This document shows positions 1 through 42,883 of a DNA stretch of 64,000 bases, one piece after another (position 1 is the stretch's first letter; every line of letters starts with the position of its first letter). The position numbers and the translations under genes were made by a program. The notes beneath the pieces are model-generated. The model saw only the letters and a list, made by a program, of their open reading frames with translations. It had not been told where the DNA came from and searched no databases. The stretch spans positions 66,001 through 130,000 of the forward strand of contig JAXCGZ010000079.1 of NCBI GenBank assembly GCA_037179515.1, written 5' to 3'. Source of the DNA: Halocaridina rubra (lineage: Eukaryota > Arthropoda > Malacostraca > Decapoda > Atyidae).

Positions 1-349
1 AATAGACAGTGCATCCTTTTCAAAGTGATCTGTTGCCTCATTTCCATAGATACTGCAATGGGCAGAATATACTCTGGATGCATATAGCATTGTAAAAGAA
101 TGCCCCATTATTCAACTGTTGAATGCTAGTCCTAGTTTGTATTCTATGGAATCCCCCAAAATAGATAACTCTTTAGTACCCAAGTAGGCCAAAGCGAGTC
201 TGAAAGGACCCACCTGCCACAGAACTGATTGGATACCATACTGGAGACTCCAGCAATGTGAGGGAAGTAGTTACTACTACCAAGGTCTGACCCAGAGGAA
301 ATTTTACAGTGTTGGAGTAAGCTATCACTTGCAATGAAAGATCAGTAAA

Positions 350-1190
350 ACCCTACACGTTTTCAATGAACATCAAAACGTTTAGGGAAGTTCTGAGGTG
401 TTCAGAGGGAAAGAGAAGGAAAAGTAGTTAGAAAAGTAAAAAATGGAACGGGTCCAGCATTGTTTGATGCCCTGGAATCCCAAAGCCAGTGGCAGGCATT
501 AAGGTTCCATGCAAAATTAGTTTTCCATATAACCCAGAAGAGTTCTGGGTCTCATTCCTCAAAATCAAAGGCATCCCTAGGTTTTTAAAAGAGAAGAATA
601 TGAAGTGGATGCCTTGAAAAGAAAGCAGTAACCCAATGAAATTTCAGAATGCTGTTGTGAAAAACTGGAAGAGTTAGGTGCCACGCCAATGTATCCAGCA
701 GAACTATGGTTAACAAACTGCCTCCAAATGACCATCCCTATCCAGACAGTAAAGAGAGTATCCCTAAAGTGATAATGACAGACTAGGACACAGACACATT
801 TCAGTTGCATGAATATCAAGCAGACATTTTTGGAATTCCCAAAAGATTTACTTGGACTTCTGGCACTTCTTATAAAAATAGAAAAGGAAAGGGATCCATG
901 ATGCCAGCACTTTCTTATCAAGGGATGCAGCCCAATTCTTTTTGGATGGTTACCTTGAGAGGTGCCAAGGGGAAGAAAACTGGGGCCATTTTTCATAGCC
1001 CTTTCAACCTGATCACCAGTTTGAAGGCTTAAACATTTAGGAGCCACATCAAACAAATTGTCCGGAGAATCAAGAGAGGGGACACCAGTTTCTCCAGGTT
1101 CACACTACTGGCGTTGATGTGATAGTATCTCCTACTGGATAGCACTGAACTTGCATAGAACTTGCACTCTTTTCCTCCTGATCTGGTGAC
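350..1190 (+). repeat. Old interspersed repeat, family X, copy 1
   Basis: By eye this stretch aligns, with many gaps, to 22600-23460. Shared blocks in the same order include TGATGCCCT near 467 and 22739, AAACTGCCTCC near 715 and 22984, GACACCAGTTTCT near 1080 and 23350, and a GGCACTGAAC-like end near 1140 and 23420. There is no open frame of note and no terminal repeat could be defined. It is probably an old transposable-element remnant of unknown class. Confidence 0.5.
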
Positions 1191-1589
1191 ATGGGATCAA
1201 TAGTGTCCAGTGGTTGACATTGATCATGGGTAGATTGAGCTGATGCTGTTGAGCCATTTATATTAAATGCAAAGGCCTACAAGAGGCCTCTTATCCTGTT
1301 CACTGCTTTTATTGGATCAGAGGGAGTCAGGGAAGAATCAGTATCATATGCTAACTCTGCAAACCTGAGCAGCATATCTAGGAAAAAGTGGGAATTTAAT
1401 CATCTTATGGTCAGTTTGAATCTCAATATCCACCCTTGATATGAGAGTCAATATTACTGGGTACCTCTGCTGTGGAGATTAATGCTGGAAATGCAACTGC
1501 TGATGAACCTGTAACCAACTCATTGCCAATCCCAAAAGCACACACCATGTGAATTTGCTCACTTATTACAGCGTTTGGGGAGATGATAG

Positions 1590-1800
1590 ATAATGTATTT
1601 CATTCTTTTTGTTTTTAACAATCACAAGACAATTGATTAGGAAAGTTTCATTAAGGGTGCCATTCCACCTTCCACTGTTGCCTACTCGTATGCAGGACAG
1701 TCCTTTGATTAAGTTGGTGTCATGCTCCACAATTTGGATTCTTGAGCCCTTCTGTAAAAAGTTTACAGTTCTTTGTCTCATCCCTTCATAAAATTTATGT
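1590..1800 (+). repeat. Old interspersed repeat, family Y, copy 1
   Basis: About 160 bases align to 31325-31485 at roughly 70% by eye: AGGAAAG, then CCACT/CCACTCTTGC, GGACA, CTTTGA, and a shared end CTTTGTCTCAT. The overlapping open frames on both strands are short and show no family resemblance, so this is treated as non-coding repeat. Confidence 0.45.
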
Positions 1801-3493
1801 GATCTCATGTACAGGAAGTTATACATACTTCAGCTTTAAGTAAACTCAGATGGGCCAATCGGTTGCTTTCCAAAAAACTTTAAAAAATTTTCTCATTACC
1901 ACTGAAATCCAGCCGTCGAGTTTGAGAAATGTACACTGTTAATTCTTCATTTACCTATTATTATTGCATTGGCATCCATTTAAGGTCCTTGAGAATGATG
2001 CATGTTGTAACTCATATCCAATGTTATTTACTGATTTAAAATTCACCTCAAAAATCAAACGTACATATTGCTGCAATTGAGTATTTTAACAGGTAAGAAC
2101 ATTTGCAAATGCAGTACTATAAACTCGAAATACACTTAAGACATGGCCCTAAATTTTGGCTTTTTAGTATGTGATCCAAATAGTCTATCACTGGACTATG
2201 GCCAGCAGTGTAAATGCAGGAAGTTATTCTTGACTTGGAACGTATTAGAGAGGAGGTATATCTTTTTTGTATTACTATAATATTTTGTTCTACAGCAAAT
2301 TAGCCCTAAGTTGTAATACCCAGTCTTTATTTAAAAAACACGTTTCCCTCTGATTTGCTCAAAAATATGTGTTGGCTTCTTTCTTATTCATTGACTGCCA
2401 TGTTTAGGGAAAACTTTGATATGATATTAATAGCCTTAAGTCTTAGGGTCAGAGTCTGTTTTAGGTATAGTATGTTTAGTTTTTCGTATCCATTACCTAG
2501 TAGATGAGTATGCAATAAATGTTTTGGAAATTTGATAATAGATGCAAGTAAATAGCGCTGGAGAGCGATTAAGCAGTATAGCTCTCACGTCTATTCTGCT
2601 AAATGGAATGGCTTTCTCTGTGAGTTGTTCCAAATCACAAGTTTGCTTCAATTTATACTCTGTCAGATGTGCACTTTCTGTCAAAATAGTTTGGCCAAAT
2701 CTTATAATAAGGGTTAGGGCTGAGTACTGGTGTTGGATGCTTTCTAAATTATTTGTATTTCTCCATTACTTGAATAAGAATTGAATAATAATCCCTGTAT
2801 GCGAAACGTATTAGACATGAATTATATAACTTCAGAGTAGGTAAAATGTAGTATCTGTAAATTTTTATTTAAGACATGCCAAAAGCATGAGTTTCTCCTT
2901 GTGTTACTCAAATGCACAATTGCAGTGAAGCTGTTATTTAGTAGTAACACCATTGTATGACATTTTGAGAATATAAAGTTGTTGATGATAGGTGAATATA
3001 TTGCTATCATAGCTATATTAGCTATTAATATGTAATATATCGTATTCTAATTTATGCTTGTTTCTTGGGATTTTTAAGATTATGAATTTCAATTTATAGG
3101 AGACTTTAATGGCAGCTGGAAATTAGCATAATTTAGCAGATTACTTTGACAGTTATTTTGTCCTAAGCACTGTGGAAAGCAATGCTTTACATAGCATTGT
3201 GAATAGGAATGCAGTACTCCATTTAGTTGAGATATTCACCTGTATCTTAAATCAAGTTATTGATATAGTTTTGTTTCAAATATATAATCCAACTTATTTG
3301 ATAAGGAACCTCCATTTAGATGAGATATTTACCTTTAACTTAATCAAGTTACTAATATAGCTTTATTTCAAATATGTATTCCAACTCATTTGATAGGGAT
3401 ACTCCATTTAGTTGAGATATTCACCTGTACCCTAATTAGGTTATTAATATATTTGTGTTTCAAATATATAATACAAACTCATTTTGTATTTAG

Positions 3494-34596
<31,103 letters not shown>

Positions 34597-35660
34597 GATG
34601 CCACCTAAGTGGAAGTATACTCTGCTAAGCATATCTTCCAGAAATTTAATTGCAAGATAATATTTTGAGGTAAAGCCTTCTCTGGATTTTATGAAAAACT
34701 CCAGTAGGAACTTGACTAAGGATTATGTAAAGAAATGAGCCTTGTGGTCAGAGACAAGATATATTTAAGAAAATGGTCAGTAGTTTGTCCCATCATAGAG
34801 TTCAACAAGAAAAACACATCACTGCCAATGAGAACCGTACATGTAAAGTGAATTAAAATCTCACCCTCAGTATTACTTCGTCAGTACTAGGGAATATATA
34901 AAGATGACTTTGAAATCAAAGCTCTCTGAAGTTGATTTGTCATTTTTTTCTCTCCCTTTCTGTCAAAGCTGATGATCAGGAACACCCAGACCCAAGGACC
35001 TACAGCCCACCGATCAACATATTTTGATCTCAGTTATTATAGAAATGAGACTTGAATAGAAGTTTGTGTTTGATGTTAGGTACAAACAGGGATGATGGTA
35101 TTCTAAATCTCAAGTAGATGTTTGCTAAGTTACTTGATTCCAGTTACTTGCATTGTTTCTGGGACTGTAGCATAAAAGCTTATAGAGGCTGAAAGGACTT
35201 GTTTGGGTAATATTTAATTCTAATTTCCCTGAAAGTTCGGCCACATCTGCTATCTACCTTTAGAGATTTTTGTACATAATCTGTTTCGTAAAGCGGGTAG
35301 CATCTTATGTAGGTGCATATGATCCATACAAAAGCACAAAATGAAGCTTCTGTTGTGTGTGCGCATGTGTATGTGTGTGGAAACTCTGTAATAGACCAAA
35401 CTTAATCATGCTATCTACATATATGTCTGTAGATTTTATTTGAAACTTGAAATGTGCTCTGCATACAAAAATATTCAAGGATTTTTTTCAGATTTTTTTT
35501 TAATAACTGAGACTTACTAGTCTGCTACACTCTGCTTATTTGATGATGGCTAAATTTATTGTTGATTAATGAGTACCATAAAAGCAAGGAAGAGGTATTT
35601 ACTGTCCTGCACAGATAAGGCAACAGTTAATGTTCACTATTTGTATTACTATGGGCAGGT
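34597..35660 (+). other. Probable 3' UTR and downstream sequence of the ADAMTS9/20-like gene
   Basis: No further open frame or clear polyadenylation signal is seen. The sequence is moderately AT-rich and otherwise featureless. Confidence 0.4.
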
Positions 35661-35827
<167 letters not shown>

Positions 35828-36377
35828 TGTATGATGTACAAAATGCAGTGTTCTTTCTATTTATTATTAATTAGTTGTTAGATGTGTTATTCAATGACAA
35901 TTATAATGTGTATTCTTCTAATAGTAGTGAAAGTGAACATTTCTTGTTTTTTAAATACAGTGAGAACACTGCCAAAGAGTGCTGGAAATTGCTCCGCTAA
36001 TGATAAAAGTACTCTTAACTCAGCAGATCCCACGTAAAATGTACCAATGTCTAGATGGAGGACCATTAATAGAATAATCAAAAGTGTTGCTTACAGAAAG
36101 TATTTGCACTATGTGCAATAGTATTTCTTTAAATTATATTGGTAGATGTAAAATCTGTTGTGTGTTAGAATGGTAAAAGAAATCAATGCACTTTTGATTT
36201 CTACAGCTGTTTTAATTTTCTCTTCTAAGGTATTTGTATGGCTTCCAGCATATTAAACTAGGGAAGAAGTTTTAAACGGATGAATATTGTAGACTAGTAC
36301 AGTACTGTGCATTGCCTAATTTTTTACCTATACAGTATATGTATCAGAAGAGATGAATATCTTGGTATGATATATGA

Positions 36378-36567
36378 TCGGTTTTATGTCACAGACTCCC
36401 TTTTTATACCAAGGGCTAGGATGGTGCCTTCTTGTGTAGGACTTGGGTTTTGGCAAGTGTGACCATAACCCTGAGTGAATGCCCTTCCTAACCTCAGACC
36501 GTGGCGAGCCACAAACACTCGTACTGACGAATCAAAGTCAAAAGCGTTTCCGCTCATCCACGGTAGC
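36378..36567 (-). mobile_element. tRNA-derived SINE, family A
   Basis: The body GACTCCCTTTTTATACCAAG, CCCTGAGTGAATGCCCTTCC and ACCTCAGACCGTGG matches other family A copies. Imperfect flanking repeats (TTGGTATGATATATG at 36362 and TTAGTATGACATGTT near 36574) may be the target-site duplication. Confidence 0.8.
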
Positions 36568-36975
36568 CAATATTTTAGTATGACATGTTACAATTTAATT
36601 CACTATTAGAGAGGCAAAACCACTGACGAGGCAATGATTATTGTTCCATGTCTTTTTATTGTATTGTAGTAAAGTGACATATGAGTTTTTCTGTTTGAAA
36701 TACTCTACTAGGTACTTGCGATCTCTGAGCATATTATTATTTCTTCCTGATATATTAAGTATATGGACACAAAGAAAAAAAGAAAAGAGTACAATACTAC
36801 TCTGTTTTTCCGTACAGTTTTGCCATCATATTCTCAAGATTCACAGGCTTTTAACGTGCATGTGAGAGAGTGTGAGTTGTTTGCATGCATGTATGTATGT
36901 AGAATTACATTATCAATGACCTCTTTTTAAGTTATTGTGAGCCTTTTTATAAATCTGTATTCTTCCAGATGATGA

Positions 36976-37305
<330 letters not shown>

Positions 37306-37934
37306 CTTTTATATTAGCCTGCCACCATCAAGTTACTGTTATGTCAATTACCTCACTACTTGCCTCGTACTGACTTAGTCGGTGAGTTTGTATTGCTTGA
37401 GTGTTTGATAAATAAATTTAAACTATTTCTTGTAAAGGTTATGGTACAGTTTCACAATGTCGAACTTTTGAAAAGCTAGTCTTTGCCAGCTTTCACTGTC
37501 AAATGCAATTCCTCCCAAATAAAAGGTATGCATGCGCTTTTGTACATATGTGGTGTGAATCACTTTATTACATTATTTTGTCAAGTTTGAACATGGTTAC
37601 AGTGATAATCACGTCACAATTTCCACTGCCAATAATTCTTGTCCACTGTGAATGTTAATAAGCTCAAACCTATGTATCTTGGGATACACTTCACTGCCTG
37701 TAGAAAACAAGACTGCCAGCACTTATGCAAAGTCCTCTATTTTTTTCTCTATGCTAAATCTGATACCTTAGGTTCTCCCTTTTACTAACATACCTTCTTA
37801 GTGACTACTGTAAATAGTAATATTCCTTATTTTTATATAATAATTAAAGCAGGGGTCAAGGCTTACATTTTTTAGCACTATTCGCCCTTATCATGTCACT
37901 TATAAAAAGCATCTTTTTTTTGCTGTGTTACTGT

Positions 37935-38085
37935 TAGTCCCCACTTGGAGATAGACACAGATGGGTTGAAACTGGGGAATTAAGGCTGGAAGCCTTTCCT
38001 GTCACCCCACCGTGGGGTCAAACATGAGCCTATCGCATCCCGAGTTAAGCACTCTACCACTTACGCTATGGTGGTACCCTCATTT
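37935..38085 (-). mobile_element. tRNA-derived SINE, family C (best copy)
   Basis: On the minus strand it begins with a tRNA-like head containing an A-box-like TAGCGTAAGTGGTAGAGTGC and a B-box-like GTTTGACCCCAC. The body runs to TCCAAGTGGGGACTAACAGT. Related, more decayed copies lie at 11150-11290 and 4955-5085. Confidence 0.65.
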
Positions 38086-38743
38086 ATAAAAAGCATGTGC
38101 AAATCTAATTCATATAAAGTACAGTGCATCAATTGGTATGGATATTTATATATTGGTAAGTTACAATTTTATAAAATCCAATACAAATATAATTTCTTTT
38201 AATTACTCAACTATTGTAAATACCATGTACAGTACATAACTGTCTGGATTGATGCAACTATATTTTTGGTTAATAGTTTACTCAAAGAGGAAACGATGAT
38301 GGTAAATTTTTCTTTACTCTCATGAATATATATAATTTAGTTCTGTGTATATTAATTGAGTAATTCTGCTTTTGGATGTATTGCAAAGAAGGTGTACTTA
38401 ATTTGGAGATAATTCAGCTTTCATGATGCTCTAACTTAGCCAGCTCAGTTCCACGCTCATTATGGATAAACCATTACCACTGCCATTTAATTAATATTAA
38501 TAAGCTAAAGCCTTACTTTTATTATTGTACTAAAATAACCAATTTCAAAATATTGTAGATTGTCATGTACCAGATAAAATATATGCTACAAAGTTCTGAC
38601 CTCTATCATGCTACTTAACAGCTGACAGAGTTCCCAAATTTATACTTCTATGGTTTTTAAATCTCTTTTAAGACTATTATTCATTGACAGAGATTGAACA
38701 TCCTTATTTAATAATGCTCTACCATGACTTGTCTAATATTTAG

Positions 38744-40050
<1,307 letters not shown>

Positions 40051-40233
40051 GATGTGGTTTGTCCCCCCTGAGGGAGGGGTTAAGAATACTTCCTCCGTGT
40101 TCCCCTGCATGTCGTAAAAGTCTACTAAATGGGGCGAAGCAGGAGGAATGGGTATCCTAACCTCTGCATTTTTAGTCCTAATGAGATCCAGGAAATGCAG
40201 GGGTATTCTGGCAAGAGAGATCCAGCCAGAGCC

Positions 40234-41030
40234 TTAGTAATTGGGTCTCTGAATGTGCGTGGTTGTGGTGTAAATGAAATTGAGAGTGAGGTGATAGGGA
40301 GTATTTTTGTGGAGAGAAAGATGGTTGTACTTGCACTGAGTAAAACTAAGATAAGAGGTACTGGTGAGGTGCATTTGTGAGTGTGGTAGGTAGAGTGTCT
40401 GGAGTTGAGAGAGGGAGTGGCTCTGTTGATAAGTGAAGAGATAAATAAGTGTGTGGTGGAATGGAAGGAAGTATCATCTCAAATAATAGTGGCTAAAATG
40501 AGGCTTCGATGCGCATATGACCCTGGCAGTGAAAGAAGTGAGGAAGGAAGAGAAGAATTTTGGATGAAATTGAACGAGTCTTTGGAAAACTTGGGAATAA
40601 ATGTGAATGTGGTGTTGATGGGAGATTTGAATGCTAGAGTAGGGAATGAGCCTGTGGATGGTGTAATTGGGAAGTATGGAGTACCTGGTAGGAATGAGAG
40701 TGGAGAGAAAATGATAGAAATGTGTATTGAGACAAAGGTGTTGATTGCTAATACTGTATATAAAAAGAAGGATGTGATTACCTAATTGTGATTACCTAAT
40801 TGTGTTTACGGGAAAGAGCCCAAAGCTCGTATCTTCCCGTATACATGGGTCAGAGGAGATAATGGAAGAGTAGTTGACTGAGAATTAATGGATTATGTTG
40901 TGATGGACATGAGGGTGACTGAAAGAGGATTGGATGTGAATGTACTGAAAAGAGCTAGTGGTGCAATATCTGATCATTATTTAGTGGAGAGAAGCGAGCG
41001 AGGAAGAGAGTTGCTAAAAGTGAATGAAAT
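40234..41030 (+). pseudogene. RTE-like endonuclease domain remnant
   Basis: Fragments read VIGSLNVRGCGVNEIE (start of the endonuclease, equivalent to xxxWNVRxL), EGVALLIS, VVLMGDLNARVGNEPVDGVI (catalytic GDxNA plus the RTE-typical ARVG) and IETKVLIANTVYKKKD. After the inserted tail the frame resumes with YTWVRGDNGRVVD, then LMDYVVMD and GAISDHYLVE (the SDH catalytic motif). In-frame stops near 40380 and 40880 show it is dead. Confidence 0.75.
40775..40839 (-). mobile_element. Tail-only insertion of the CR1-like LINE
   Basis: The 65 bases are the reverse complement of the 3' end of the element at 41.70-45.80 kb: two copies of the 14-base terminal unit (ACAATTAGGTAATC), then the conserved hairpin (ACGGGAA...TTCCCG). 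It interrupts the RTE endonuclease between KKKD and YTWVRG. Confidence 0.85.
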
Positions 41031-41036
41031 TGTATA

Positions 41037-41247
41037 AGAATAATAATAATAATAATAATAAACTTTATTTCCATTTTACAATGGGTATTCGTCAGCCAGG
41101 ACAAGCCCCAACCCCCACTGTGATGTCCACCCACAGCAGTTCCTGCCAGTAAACAGCTTAAACTCTCGGTCTTGGACGGGGACCGATCTTTCGACCTCGT
41201 GAATGCGAAGCCAGCGCGTTACCACTGTACTAGCCAGCAGAGAAAGA
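41037..41247 (-). mobile_element. tRNA-derived SINE, family B, with (ATT)n tail
   Basis: Read on the minus strand, a tRNA-like head (CTGGCTAGTACAGTGGTAAC, then GAGGTCGAAAGATC as a B-box-like block) is followed by a body and a TTATTATT microsatellite tail at the low-coordinate end. A second copy lies at 51301-51520. It is inserted in the RTE remnant; ATTGT/TATAAG motifs on both sides may be the duplicated target. Confidence 0.8.
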
Positions 41248-41515
41248 TTGTGAGTATAAGGCTTGTCTGAGAAATTTGTGGAGTGTAGTGAAAGAGAAAG
41301 TGGAGGAGGGAGTGAAAGAAGAATTGGGCTGTTTCAAGGAGGAAGTTATGAAGTGTGCCGAGGCAATGTGTGGAAGGAGACTAACTGGTGGAAGTAAAAG
41401 GAAAGGTAGTGAATGGTGTAATGAGCAGGTGATTGCATTAGTGGCTGAATAGAAGCAAGCATTTGAGGTATTGTTGCAGGTAGGTAATGTAGAGGAATGT
41501 GAATAATAAGTTTTG
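41246..41515 (+). pseudogene. RTE-like linker-region remnant
   Basis: The translation contains EYKACLRNLWSVVKEKVEEG, then EEVMKCAEAMCGRR and EWCNEQVIALVAE. This is the acidic/basic helical region between endonuclease and reverse transcriptase in RTE elements (typically WWNxEVxxAVxxKxxAF). A stop follows at once, and again near 41502. Confidence 0.6.
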
Positions 41516-41569
41516 AAAATAATTTATGGTCAAATAAATAAAATCTTTCCCTCATTAGTCCTTCTTCTC

Positions 41570-41665
41570 TAATAACTATGATAAGTATAATTGAGAATAT
41601 AACTGGAACAGACCAGGAGACGGGGAGTTATGAGCATGTGGCTGTTTTCCTTATACACAATTAGG
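41570..41665 (+). mobile_element. 3' fragment of the CR1-like LINE (diverged)
   Basis: ATGATAAGTATAATTGAG, then GGAACAGACCAGGAGACGGG, GAGCATGTGGCTGTTTTCC and ACAATTAGGTAG parallel the 3' end at 45690-45785. It lies just upstream of the nearly full-length copy. Confidence 0.75.
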
Positions 41666-41801
41666 TAGTTACACACAAGCACTCATGAACGCGTACATTC
41701 ATACACAAATTCGGTGTGAAGCTTAATTAAAAGTTTTTCTCTTTTTTTTTTTTCCTCTTTCTCGCCTTCTTCCTATATTCTGTGAGAGGGAGAACATAAA
41801 A

Positions 41802-42881
41802 ATGACGCCATCTCTGTCCCAAACCTCTCCCATCCATGGGTCGGTAGGAGGGGTAGCCATTAGGAGACTCAAACAGAAAATCAAGAATTTAGAGAAAATG
41901 GTTATAAGCCTTGATGATAAAATTCAGAATATGGATGGAGAAATGAAAGAGAATGAAACACTCAGAGAGCAAATAAGATCTTTGGAGGAAGCAAATAAAG
42001 CACAAGGGCAGGAGAGAAAGGAACTAGAAAAAAGAATAAAGAAGCTGGAAGGGGAAAAGAGTCAACTAGAATCTAGACTTTCTAAACAAGAAGATAAAAA
42101 CAAACAGCTGAATGACAACCTAAAGGAATTAGATGTTAGTTCACTGCTCTCTTCTGAGAGAGACGAGATTGCTGCTTGGAATGTCCAGATTAAGGAAAAC
42201 ATTGAACAGTTCAGAAAAGAGTTCCAGGAGCTGAATATGGAAAATGATGCCATGAAAACTTCCTTTGCTGATGCACTAAAGGGGAATGTGGCAGTAAAAG
42301 AGGCTGTAAAGGTGGTGGCACTGGAAAACATACAAACAGTTGACTATAAAGAGATAGTAATCGAAAAAATGAAAGACGTTGTGATGGAAAGGGCAAACCC
42401 ACTCATCAGACAGGCACTTGATAAGGAGAAGACAGTGGTAATCTCAGGCATAAGCGAGTCCCAGGAGCCAACATGGCAGGGGAGACTTGAAGAAAATAAA
42501 GCTAGGGTTGTAGACCTGATAAGAAAGCTTGGAGTAGTATGTGGTCCTGAGGATATTGTAAACATACACCAACTAGGTAAATATTCGAGGGAAGGAAAGC
42601 CGAGACCAACGAAAGTAACCTTTGAGAGAGGGGAAACATGTAGGAAAATATTGTTGAGGAAAAAAAGTCTAAATGACCTTCAAGAATTCAAAGAAGTGTT
42701 CATTAGACAATACAGAACACAGGAAGAGATGGGAAAGATCAAAAACTTGTTGCAAGAGGCAAGAAGGTTAAATGATGAAAGAAATGAAGAAGAGAAGAAA
42801 AATTTTCATTACAGAGTTCTTCCAGACAAAGGGGAGATAAAGAAGATAATGACAGAAGATCAGGGGATGGGGCCTCATTAA
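41802..42881 (+). CDS. CR1-like LINE ORF1 protein (RNA-binding, coiled coil)
   Basis: The ORF has 359 codons with ATG at 41802. Residues about 20-150 form a long charged coiled coil (heptad-rich Glu/Lys/Leu). The C-terminal half carries TVVISGISESQEPTWQGR, then IVNIHQLGKY, GKPRPTKVTFE and EFKEVFIRQYRTQEE. This is the RRM-like ORF1p fold found in CR1, L2 and Tx1-type LINEs, in which the protein trimerises and binds element RNA. The ORF ends GMGPH and TAA, and ORF2 overlaps its end in the -1 frame (open across the ORF1 stop), as expected for re-initiation or coupled translation. No PHD or esterase domain is seen. Confidence 0.8.
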   Translation: MTPSLSQTSPIHGSVGGVAIRRLKQKIKNLEKMVISLDDKIQNMDGEMKENETLREQIRSLEEANKAQGQERKELEKRIKKLEGEKSQLESRLSKQEDKNKQLNDNLKELDVSSLLSSERDEIAAWNVQIKENIEQFRKEFQELNMENDAMKTSFADALKGNVAVKEAVKVVALENIQTVDYKEIVIEKMKDVVMERANPLIRQALDKEKTVVISGISESQEPTWQGRLEENKARVVDLIRKLGVVCGPEDIVNIHQLGKYSREGKPRPTKVTFERGETCRKILLRKKSLNDLQEFKEVFIRQYRTQEEMGKIKNLLQEARRLNDERNEEEKKNFHYRVLPDKGEIKKIMTEDQGMGPH

Positions 42882-42883
42882 GA

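Larger units (their letters stand above)
1..3493 (+). other. Intron upstream of the first visible ADAMTS9/20-like exon
   Basis: AT-rich sequence without a convincing coding exon. It ends with the acceptor at 3493. It contains two decayed interspersed repeats (about 350-1190 and 1590-1800, listed separately). Between 1830 and 3493 I see only AT-rich unique-looking sequence, including three loosely similar stretches around 3220-3480 that share TTTAGTTGAGATATTCACCT and TTTCAAATAT. Confidence 0.6.
40055..41530 (+). mobile_element. Broken RTE-like non-LTR retrotransposon, interrupted twice
   Basis: A lead region (40055-40200) with CTTCCTCCGTGTTCCCCTG and CTACTAAATGGGG also occurs alone at 49455-49545, suggesting a family 5' end. 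Then come pieces of an APE-type endonuclease (40225-41030) and of the linker before the reverse transcriptase (41246-41510). The coding frame is broken by stops, by a 65-base insertion of another LINE's 3' tail (40775-40839) and by a SINE (41037-41247). No reverse transcriptase core is present. Confidence 0.75.

Noticed and set aside
577..1056. 159-codon minus-strand open frame
   Set aside because: It lies inside the old family X repeat, has no domain, and its partner copy at 22600-23460 does not preserve the frame.
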